Shown in pieces: positions 36,818 to 44,106 of a stretch of DNA of 64,000 nt. Numbering within the stretch: position 1 is the stretch's first letter; each line of letters opens with the position of its first letter. The notes under the pieces are model-generated. The model saw only the letters and a program-made list of their open reading frames with translations. It searched no databases and was not told the DNA's origin. The DNA comes from an uncultured Cellulophaga sp. (GTDB lineage Bacteria; Bacteroidota; Bacteroidia; Flavobacteriales; Flavobacteriaceae): contig CANLIE010000007.1 of NCBI GenBank assembly GCA_947491225.1, positions 1 through 64,000 of the forward strand, given 5' to 3'. A program made the position numbers and the translations under genes.

Positions 36818-37519
36818 CTAATCTTGTAATGCAAAAACCCTTTTAAGTAAGTCTGTTGTTCTAGAAGAAACTTTATTTCTTATTTCTTTTTCTTCAATGG
36901 CAATCATAGTATAAACACCTTGTAAGGCTTCATTGGTAACATAATCTGTTAAATCTGGATTTACACTTTTGGTAAACGGAATGTTGTTATACCTTGTTAT
37001 TAAATCTTTCCAGATTTTATCTGCACCAACTTTAGAAAATGATTTTTTAATAACAGGATTAAATTTATTGTATAATGCAGTTTGTGTGTTTGTAGTTAAA
37101 TATGTTGTAGCAGCATTGTCATTACCAATTAATATGTTCTTAGCATCTGTAAAAGATATGTTTTTAATAGCATTTACAAATATTGGAGTAGACTCACTAA
37201 CAGCATCTTCTGCTGCTCTGTTAATTGCTTTTAATCCTTCGTCAGCTAGTTTGCTAAGACCAATACTCCTCAAAGTTTTATCTACTTTTTGTAATTCTTC
37301 TGGTAAGAGGATTTTAACTAATTCATTTTTATAATAGCCATCCTTGAGTGTAAGTTTGCTAACTTGCTTTTTTATACCTTGGTTTAAGGCTTCCTTTAAG
37401 CCATTAGCTATTTGTTCATTGCTTAAAACTCCACCTTGAGGTAGTTGGTTAACAACCTGCTGTAATTCTGCGCAGCCAATGAATTGAAATATTACAAGAA
37501 TTAAAAATACTTTTTTCAT
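36818..37519 (-). CDS. DUF4197 lipoprotein
   Basis: 233 residues, lipobox QFIGC (Cys 16). Typical DUF4197 features: LKEALNQGIKKQV and the helical remainder with LTDYVTNEALQGVYTMIAIEE. Periplasmic, function unknown. Single gene. Confidence 0.85.
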   Translation of the reverse strand: MKKVFLILVIFQFIGCAELQQVVNQLPQGGVLSNEQIANGLKEALNQGIKKQVSKLTLKDGYYKNELVKILLPEELQKVDKTLRSIGLSKLADEGLKAINRAAEDAVSESTPIFVNAIKNISFTDAKNILIGNDNAATTYLTTNTQTALYNKFNPVIKKSFSKVGADKIWKDLITRYNNIPFTKSVNPDLTDYVTNEALQGVYTMIAIEEKEIRNKVSSRTTDLLKRVFALQD

Positions 37520-37666
37520 AATTTAATATTGTAGTTGATGGTTTTTTTTATGCTTACAAAGGTACTGCTATTTTTAAAATGAAAATAGATTTGTATTTTC
37601 TAGACTCAATTACTAATCTAGATTCTATTTAAGTACTTTATTTAAATAGGATCTGTAGATAAAGTT

Positions 37667-37810
37667 TCAACCTCTAAAATTAATTTGCTTTACTCCAGAA
37701 CTTAAATTATTGTTTTTGAATACATTCGTGAATTTCATAAGTTCAGTTTCGTAATAAACCAGAGTAGGTAGCTTTAGCAGACAACGTAGTAAATTGTATG
37801 GTCTTTTCAT
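37667..37810 (-). CDS. possible short protein coupled to the DUF6544 gene
   Basis: 47 codons whose ATG shares bases with the DUF6544 stop (TGATG), a classic coupling arrangement. The product starts MKRPYNLLRCLLKLPT and ends NNLSSGVKQINFRG. No family recognised. It could instead be a dispersed repeat that happens to be open. Confidence 0.3.
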   Translation of the reverse strand: MKRPYNLLRCLLKLPTLVYYETELMKFTNVFKNNNLSSGVKQINFRG

Positions 37811-38934
37811 CAAATGTTATATTTAATGTTTGTTATTTTTAGCTTTAGCCACGTCCAATTACCATTATTCAATTTCCAATTAGCTTTTAATTCAATTGGT
37901 ATTTTTATTCCATTACGCAGTTCTGTTTTGGTTGCAATCACAGCCCACTCTGTAGGGTTTAAATCTTGAATATCCTTATAACGCATTGCTACAAACTTTT
38001 TGAAATTATTATTTTCATCAAAGTGGAACACACCTGAACCTTTAGTTCCGTTATATTCCATTGTTGCTTTGGCAGAATGTAAATCAACTGCTTCCCAAGT
38101 AATGTAAGGACTTAAAACCGAAGAAGGAAACCAAACTGTTTCAGCCAAATACCTTTGTAAGGTTGCTTGATTTATTTTTTCATCATTTTTAGCATCTGCA
38201 ATTGAAAAAAGAGAAAACATCTTAATTGTCATTTCTCCTTGTCCATTTTCAAATTTATCTCTACCAACTAAACCCACTAAAGGATTAATTTGTAGATTTA
38301 TTGACCAATTAAACGCAGGTGGTTCTATTGTAAAATACTGCTTGGCTTTTGCATTGCTCCAATCTTTTTGTTTTGGTTTCATCAACATTTGTAAATCTTG
38401 CTCCAAGTAAACATTATAAATTGGTTCTTTTCCAATTGTTCCGTTATTTAATAACCATTTTTGCACTACCGTTGGCAAGTCTGAAATCATTTGCTCAGAA
38501 ATAATTTTTTTATTCGTAGTGTCTGTATTTTCAAATATTCTGGTAGTTTCATTACGAATATTTTTCTTAAAACTAAAAGTTGAATATGTAATTATTATTG
38601 AAACGAGAATTATTAAATTTAAAATTGTGCCTAATTTTACATCACTCCAATAATTAATAATTAAAAACTGGGATAAAATTACTCCTCCAGCCCCAATAAT
38701 CCACCAATATTTTGATTGCATAAGTAATAGAACTGCAGTAACAGCAAACATAATAAAGGTTAATAACCAGATTATTCCCAGTGTTTTAGAAATTGGTTGA
38801 GTAATTACATTAAATTCAGATATCCTAAATGCTTTAAAAAATCCGAATAAATGAATAATACTATATATACCAATCAATATAGACAAAGCTATTCGCATTC
38901 TTTCTTTGCTTGTGTTCAAAGCAGAGCTATACAC
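37810..38934 (-). CDS. DUF6544 family membrane protein
   Basis: 374 residues: four membrane helices at about 15-35, 48-68, 74-94 and 100-120, then an extracytoplasmic or cytosolic domain with the DUF6544 marks PTVVQKWLLN, QRYLAETVWFP and the beta-rich end. Function unknown. Single gene, maybe with the short coupled frame downstream. Confidence 0.7.
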   Translation of the reverse strand: MYSSALNTSKERMRIALSILIGIYSIIHLFGFFKAFRISEFNVITQPISKTLGIIWLLTFIMFAVTAVLLLMQSKYWWIIGAGGVILSQFLIINYWSDVKLGTILNLIILVSIIITYSTFSFKKNIRNETTRIFENTDTTNKKIISEQMISDLPTVVQKWLLNNGTIGKEPIYNVYLEQDLQMLMKPKQKDWSNAKAKQYFTIEPPAFNWSINLQINPLVGLVGRDKFENGQGEMTIKMFSLFSIADAKNDEKINQATLQRYLAETVWFPSSVLSPYITWEAVDLHSAKATMEYNGTKGSGVFHFDENNNFKKFVAMRYKDIQDLNPTEWAVIATKTELRNGIKIPIELKANWKLNNGNWTWLKLKITNIKYNI

Positions 38935-39081
38935 AGTTAAGCTCTGGTTTTTTTATGTTATGTATCAAATATACATAAAATCAAAAAAATATAATAGCAC
39001 TTAATATTCTGAGCAAAGTGAACATATAGATTCTTTTTAAAAGCAATAAAATTACATAAAGTTAATTTTAATGAATTTTAA

Positions 39082-39192
39082 ATGACGATCCTGAATTATT
39101 TAAAACAACTGTATATAGATGTTTTGTATGATTGGGATAAATTTAAAAATAATCCAGAGTTTATGTACAGGTTACTTATGCATAATCAATGA
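39082..39192 (+). CDS. possible 36-residue protein
   Basis: MTILNYLKQLYIDVLYDWDK-type start, amphipathic and Leu/Tyr-rich, ending LLMHNQ. The composition is protein-like and the terminator at 39241 follows, but there is no clear ribosome site and no family match. Could be a fragment. Confidence 0.25.
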   Translation: MTILNYLKQLYIDVLYDWDKFKNNPEFMYRLLMHNQ

Positions 39193-39240
39193 AATATACC
39201 CTAATATTGTATAATTTTAGATATATGGATGAAAATGAAA

Positions 39241-39276
39241 AAACCTTATAAGTATATGATTTATAAGGTTTTTTTT
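39241..39276. terminator. intrinsic terminator of ssrA
   Basis: AAACCTTATAA / TTATAAGGTTT stem (39241-39251, 39261-39271) with A run on one side and T run on the other. It ends tmRNA on the minus strand and could end transcripts from the plus side too. Confidence 0.8.
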
Positions 39277-39299
39277 GAAGAGTTTTGGTACTCAATAAG

Positions 39300-39692
39300 T
39301 GGAGCCGGAGGGATTCGAACCCTCGTCCAAACAAGTAATTACAATGCTTTCTACATACTTAGTTTTTGTTTAATTTTAGATGTGTACCTGACCAAAAACC
39401 GCCCAATACACACTTAGCTTTTTTAGTTTTAAAATTGCGCCAAAGCCTCACAATTTCTATATTGACATTTATGGTGCCCTAATTAGAATCGCCGTCAACA
39501 AGGGCTATTCCAGGACATCTCGCTTCCCTACCTAGTAAGGACGAGGCTTATCTTACTATAATTCAGATTAAGCGGCAAGAGCGTAATTATTTTCGCCAAT
39601 TAAAAGTGTGAAATATGATATTTACGAGCTATATCTCAGCGCTCGGTATGCTTACATTCCAATTAGTCTTGCAGTCAAAACCAGTCGGCCCC
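39300..39692 (-). ncRNA. ssrA: tmRNA
   Basis: The 5' end reads GGGGCCGACTGGTTTTGACT and the 3' end GGTTCGAATCCCTCCGGCTCC, which pair into the tRNA-like acceptor stem (GGGGCCG with CGGCTCC) with a T-arm. CCA is not encoded. The tag frame is at 39568-39597 and reads GENNYALAA before TAA, the usual Bacteroidota form. Rescues stalled ribosomes together with SmpB. Confidence 0.97.
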
Positions 39693-39899
39693 AAAATTTC
39701 AATGATCTTTTTATTAAGGCGTTTAAACGGGCTATCCGCTATATTTTTTTGTATAAAAAACAAAAAAGATGCCGCTACTATCCCTAACGCAGTCTGCAAA
39801 GGTAATTCAAAAAGTATTCCAAAAAAAGTTTTGGCAGTATAGCTACCAAAAGTTACATTTGAAATACAATACATACATAAAGTTACATAACCATAGAAT

Positions 39900-41102
39900 A
39901 TGAAATTCGGAATCATAAAAGAACGAAAAAATCCGCCAGATCGTCGTGTAGTATTATCTCCAGATGCCTGTAGTACAGTTGTTTCTACTTTTAAAGAAGC
40001 TAAAATAATAGTAGAGCCCTCAGAGATAAGAATATATAAAGATTCTGAATATGAAGAAAAAAAGTTGCAAGTAGCATCTAAAATGGAAGAATGTGATGTG
40101 CTTATTGGTGTAAAAGAAGTGCCTATAGAAGCTCTTATTTCTAATAAAAAGTATTTTTTCTTTTCACATACCATAAAAAAACAACCCTATAACAGAAAAT
40201 TATTGCAAACTATTTTAGAGAAAAATATTGAGTTTTATGACCATGAGGCAATTGTAAGTGATAAAGGAACACGTTTGGTAGCTTTTGGTAGGTATGCTGG
40301 TATTGTTGGTGCCTACAATGGGTTTAGAGCGTACGGATTAAAGTATGGTACTTTTACATTACCAAAAGCAGAAACAGTAAAAGACCAAGAAGCATTAATA
40401 GCAGAACTAAAAAAAATACAACTGCCTAATATAAAAATACTACTCACAGGTAAAGGTCGTGTAGGTAACGGAGCTAAAGAAATGCTAGATGGGATGGGTT
40501 TGCAAAAAGTAAACCTAAAAGAATATTTAGAAGAAGAATTTAACACACCTGTATATTGCCAAATAGACGCTTTAGACTACAATAAGCGTAAAGATGGTGA
40601 ACGTAGTAATAAACAAGAATTTTTTACCAATCCAAGTGAGTATAAATCAAACTTTTTTAGGTTTGCCAAAGTAACCGACTTTTATATTGCAGGACACTTT
40701 TACGGTGATGGAGCGCCATATTTATTTACTAAAGAAGATGTAAAACACCCAGAGTTTAAAATTAAAGTTGTTGCAGATGTTAGTTGTGATATAGGTGGAC
40801 CAATTGCATCTACCATAAAAGCGTCTACAATAGTAAATCCTGTATATGGGTATGATCCACAAACAGAACAAGAAACAGATTATAAAAATCATAATGCTAT
40901 AGCTGTTATGGCTGTAGACAATTTACCCTGCGAGCTACCAAGAGATGCAAGTGTAGGTTTTGGACAATCTTTTATAAAATATGTTATACCTGCCTTTTTT
41001 AATAATGATAAAGACGGCGTATTAGAACGTGCCAGAATGACAAAAGACGGTAAACTTACATCTCGGTTTTCTTATTTGCAAGACTATGTAGATGGTAAAT
41101 AA
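39900..41102 (+). CDS. LYS1-like / alanine dehydrogenase-fold NAD(P) oxidoreductase
   Basis: 400 residues. Residues 1-140 resemble the alanine dehydrogenase/PNT N-terminal domain; IGVKEVP (Lys 72) and FFFSHTIKKQ (His 90) match the catalytic Lys/His of yeast saccharopine dehydrogenase LYS1. The Rossmann part follows with ILLTGKGRVGNGAKEML. It could form lysine or saccharopine, or act on alanine; flavobacterial copies are annotated both ways. Begins 207 bp after tmRNA, alone. Confidence 0.75.
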   Translation: MKFGIIKERKNPPDRRVVLSPDACSTVVSTFKEAKIIVEPSEIRIYKDSEYEEKKLQVASKMEECDVLIGVKEVPIEALISNKKYFFFSHTIKKQPYNRKLLQTILEKNIEFYDHEAIVSDKGTRLVAFGRYAGIVGAYNGFRAYGLKYGTFTLPKAETVKDQEALIAELKKIQLPNIKILLTGKGRVGNGAKEMLDGMGLQKVNLKEYLEEEFNTPVYCQIDALDYNKRKDGERSNKQEFFTNPSEYKSNFFRFAKVTDFYIAGHFYGDGAPYLFTKEDVKHPEFKIKVVADVSCDIGGPIASTIKASTIVNPVYGYDPQTEQETDYKNHNAIAVMAVDNLPCELPRDASVGFGQSFIKYVIPAFFNNDKDGVLERARMTKDGKLTSRFSYLQDYVDGK

Positions 41103-41119
41103 CTATAATGATAAATTTC

Positions 41120-41764
41120 TTACTGTTTGTAAAGTTTAGATTGTAAAGTCCAAAACAAAATCCATAGTAAACCACCAAAGGCAAAAGTCATAGCCCAAAC
41201 ATTGTAATTAGTTAAGCTATGGATAATGTTGTAGACTAATATGTGTGGTTTTGTAAATAAGTCCCAAGAATTAAAACGTAAAAACCTACCCAAGTATACA
41301 CCATAACCACATAAAAGAGATAAGTATATCATAAAAAAGTTAGCGTTTTTTGCATTGTATTTACTTTTTAGAACTTGGTAAATATCTATCATAGAAAACA
41401 AACCAAGTAATAAACCGTTAATAGCATAAACAAATACAATAAGCATATCTAGCCAAAGTAAAGATGCGTTTTTATTCTGCAAGTGAATTAAGTCAGTAAT
41501 AATATACGGACTGTTAGGTAAAAATAATAACCATAAACTAAAGGTTCCAAACTGTACTAGTTTACTAGAATTAGTAGAATTTAGCTGTTTTAGAATTTGA
41601 GAAAATAAATAAGGTAAACTAGCTAAAAAAAGGTTCCACACTAAAAAAGTAAAAAAGAAAGATCCTGTAATTTTTATACGGACCGCTAAAATTAAAAAAG
41701 CAAAGCTTATAGATGCAAGTAAGCTAAGATTAGATTTTGTGAATAAAATTAATTTTTGTTTCAT
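41120..41764 (-). CDS. DUF1361 membrane protein
   Basis: 214 residues with about six membrane helices. DUF1361 marks include FLPNSPYIITDLIHL and the NGLLLGLFSM stretch. Second gene of an operon with the Coq4-like gene 3 bp upstream; both lie behind the operator at 42238. Function unknown. Confidence 0.8.
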   Translation of the reverse strand: MKQKLILFTKSNLSLLASISFAFLILAVRIKITGSFFFTFLVWNLFLASLPYLFSQILKQLNSTNSSKLVQFGTFSLWLLFLPNSPYIITDLIHLQNKNASLLWLDMLIVFVYAINGLLLGLFSMIDIYQVLKSKYNAKNANFFMIYLSLLCGYGVYLGRFLRFNSWDLFTKPHILVYNIIHSLTNYNVWAMTFAFGGLLWILFWTLQSKLYKQ

Positions 41765-41767
41765 TTT

Positions 41768-42232
41768 TTAAGAGATTAAAAAGGTTGTTTTAATTTTTTG
41801 TGTTGGTAAATGCAGCATTTTTAAAAAATCTAAATGATAAAATTGCAATGCTTTTTTACCCCTTTTATAGGTGTTTTTAAAAGTTTTAAAATAATCAGGA
41901 TAGAGAAGCAGTCCTAAAGATACAACTGATAATAAGTAAAGACTACGCTTACCATTTCCTAACAAATAAAACTGCATACTTATTTCTTCTGGTACCGTAA
42001 TACCTGTATTTGTTAGTACGTGATACACATCATGGCTTTCTAATTTTTCTTGTAGCTCAAAATTATGTTTGGTAATAAACAAACCTAAGCCTTGTCCCAA
42101 AGAATCTTTAGGATAACTAAAAAGTTCAGATATTTCTATATTCCATGCATCATTCTTTTTTAAGAACTTTTGATAAGGTATTTTACTCCATTCGTATAGT
42201 TTTTCTAATATTAGTGCTCTCATAATAACCAT
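41768..42232 (-). CDS. Coq4-like protein
   Basis: 154 residues (ATG at 42232, or M4 at 42223). HDVYH at 67-71 followed by Glu 83 gives the HDxxH-x11-E metal motif of the Coq4 family, and EISMQFYLLGNGKRS fits as well. In eukaryotes and proteobacteria Coq4 serves ubiquinone synthesis. Flavobacteria use menaquinone, so its role here must differ. The operator palindrome sits 5 bp upstream of the start. Confidence 0.7.
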   Translation of the reverse strand: MVIMRALILEKLYEWSKIPYQKFLKKNDAWNIEISELFSYPKDSLGQGLGLFITKHNFELQEKLESHDVYHVLTNTGITVPEEISMQFYLLGNGKRSLYLLSVVSLGLLLYPDYFKTFKNTYKRGKKALQFYHLDFLKMLHLPTQKIKTTFLIS

Positions 42233-42237
42233 TAAAG

Positions 42238-42256
42238 TACTTTGAATTTCAAAGTA
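42238..42256. promoter_or_regulatory. predicted operator of the Coq4-like operon
   Basis: TACTTTGAATTTCAAAGTA, a 19-bp palindrome with 9-bp arms, just upstream of the Coq4-like start and downstream of the regulator gene. Nearly identical to the palindrome at 43199-43217. Confidence 0.65.
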
Positions 42257-42273
42257 TAATTGTAAAAAAAACT

Positions 42274-42564
42274 TTATTTTCCTATTAATTTTTCAAGTGC
42301 GTCTATATGCTTCTTAAATTCTATTTTACCTAATTTGGTTGCCAAATATTTGGTGTTAGGTTTTCTGCCTATAAACTGTTTTTCAATCTTTATATATTCT
42401 ACTTTTTCTAAGGCTTTTGTATGGCTTGCAATATTACCATCTGTTGCGCCTAATAATTCTTTTAACATATTAAAATCTGCATAATCATTTACCATTAAAA
42501 TAGACATAATGCCTAGTCTAATGCGGTGATCAAATGCTTTATTAATATTGTTTATAATACTCAT
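42274..42564 (-). CDS. winged-helix transcriptional regulator
   Basis: 96 residues with the small winged-helix layout: helices around IRLGIMSILMVND and DFNMLKELLGATDGNIASHTKALE (recognition region) and a wing (IGRKPNTKYLATKLGK). Similar to the short MarR/ArsR-like regulators of Bacteroidota. Two bp after the membrane gene. The palindromes in front of this operon and the next one are its likely binding sites. Confidence 0.82.
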   Translation of the reverse strand: MSIINNINKAFDHRIRLGIMSILMVNDYADFNMLKELLGATDGNIASHTKALEKVEYIKIEKQFIGRKPNTKYLATKLGKIEFKKHIDALEKLIGK

Positions 42565-42566
42565 AC

Positions 42567-43190
42567 TTAGTTACGGTCATGTTTAAAATACATTAAAGAT
42601 CCATAAACTATATGACAAACTCCAAAACCTAATGCCCAAAAATACAAACCATAACCAACAAATTGTGTAGCTATAAAACCAATACCAATTATTGTAATAC
42701 CTAAGTAACGTACGCCACCTAATGTATATTTACTTGCGTTGACGCAAGCAAGACCATAAAAAATTAGTGTGGCAGGTGCTACTATTTTTATGTATTCATA
42801 TTGTATTAATACCAAGCAGAAAAGTCCGCCCACTACTAATGGTAATGCAAAATTTAATAACAGACGCTTACTAGATACATCCCACATTTTTTCACCACTT
42901 TTTTTAGCTTTAAAATATGTTAGTATGGTTCCTGTAATAAGTGCTAAGCACATTACGCTTAATGCAATTATTAATAAATAGTCTAACTTGTTAAATGTTA
43001 TAAAAAACTGTTTCAGTTTGTTTGGCTCACTATTTATAGCATAAATAATGTTATGTGCTAGATAAGCACCAATTAAGGCATAAACACCTGCTAATATTCC
43101 TGATAATCCGCTTAAGGACATAAAGCGAGATGATTTACTCATCATATTTTTAATCTCAGAAATGTCGTCTAAGTATTTTTTAGAATCCAT
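42567..43190 (-). CDS. membrane protein encoded with the winged-helix regulator
   Basis: Start placed at ATG 43190 (MDSKKYLDDI); the upstream open frame would begin past the operator. About 207 residues with five or six membrane helices after a cytoplasmic N-terminal stretch of 30. Family not named. A membrane protein paired with this type of regulator is common in flavobacteria; a sensing or anti-regulator role is a guess. Confidence 0.7.
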   Translation of the reverse strand: MDSKKYLDDISEIKNMMSKSSRFMSLSGLSGILAGVYALIGAYLAHNIIYAINSEPNKLKQFFITFNKLDYLLIIALSVMCLALITGTILTYFKAKKSGEKMWDVSSKRLLLNFALPLVVGGLFCLVLIQYEYIKIVAPATLIFYGLACVNASKYTLGGVRYLGITIIGIGFIATQFVGYGLYFWALGFGVCHIVYGSLMYFKHDRN

Positions 43191-43198
43191 ATATAAAG

Positions 43199-43217
43199 TA
43201 CTTTGAAAAACAAAGTA
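43199..43217. promoter_or_regulatory. predicted operator of the membrane protein-regulator operon
   Basis: TACTTTGAAAAACAAAGTA: TACTTTG and CAAAGTA arms around five bases, 8 bp before the ATG at 43190. Matches the palindrome at 42238, so the regulator probably represses itself and the Coq4-like operon. Confidence 0.62.
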
Positions 43218-43271
43218 AATAAAAATTATTGTATTGTGCAATAGCCAGTACAAAATTTATATATTTAAGAG

Positions 43272-43631
43272 ATGAATCCAGCTGAAGATTATATTTTAAA
43301 TAAACCAGAACCCTTTAAAAATATTTTAATGCACTTACAATCTGTAATAGAGAGTGTTGTGTCAAATGTTGATTTAAAATTCAAGTATAAAATTCCATTT
43401 TATTATATAGCAGGGAAACCTTTTTGTTATTTAAATCAATCTAAGGATTATGTAGATCTTGGTTTTTGGAATGCTGCACATTTAACGGTAAATTTAGAAT
43501 ATATGACAACGGCGGGTCGTAAAGTAATAAAATCTTTGCGATACAAAAGCTTAGAAGAAATAGATAATACTATTTTAATAGCAGTCTTGAAGGACGCTTA
43601 TAATGTAAGAGATACTAAGTTTTATAAGTAG
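43272..43631 (+). CDS. DUF1801 family protein
   Basis: 119 residues, YdhG-like fold: KYKIPFYYIAGKPFCYL and VDLGFWNAAHL are characteristic. Cytoplasmic, function unknown. Divergent from the regulator operon across an 81-bp gap that contains the operator. Confidence 0.8.
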   Translation: MNPAEDYILNKPEPFKNILMHLQSVIESVVSNVDLKFKYKIPFYYIAGKPFCYLNQSKDYVDLGFWNAAHLTVNLEYMTTAGRKVIKSLRYKSLEEIDNTILIAVLKDAYNVRDTKFYK

Positions 43632-44106
43632 TATATATTTATTGGATAATGCTTGGAGAACCTATTAGCCTGAGTTAGATGTAAGAAAATTTATGTAAGT
43701 CTGGGTGATTTTCGATAGAAAATTGTACAGAAGGTAAGTAAATTTTAAACCAAAAGCTTTGTCATCTTAAGCTTTCCGAAAGGGCGATACAATTTTTATT
43801 AGCTTCACTGTGAAAAATCACTCAATATGAGAGCTTTTTTTAATCAAATTCTTAGACCGAACTCAGGTTATTAACTATTATGAGTCAAATAATTTATAAA
43901 GTGTTGTTTTTCAAATATTTATTAAAAAAATGTATCAAAAAATTAATTCAATGATAAAAAATTTTTATTCTTAATACAAATCTCACTTATCTTCAGTATA
44001 AAACGTATAGGGCTTTATAAAAAGCGTAGCAAGTTGTATATAAAAGAAATAAGACCATTTAGCTAAAACACACTAAATGGTCTTGACAAAAACGAATTAA
44101 ACGAAT
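43632..44106. other. gene-free gap with dispersed repeat
   Basis: No believable open frame. GATTTTCGATAGAAAATTG at about 43707 starts a block that matches 19102-19136 with some changes. The rest is AT-rich with no clear hairpin terminator. Confidence 0.5.

Noticed and set aside
39229-39417. Open frame reading SGAGGIRTLVQTSN
   Set aside because: It is the wrong-strand translation of the tmRNA 3' end.
39629-40174. 181-codon minus-strand frame
   Set aside because: Overlaps the tmRNA 5' part and lies antisense to the LYS1-like gene, which has clear motifs.
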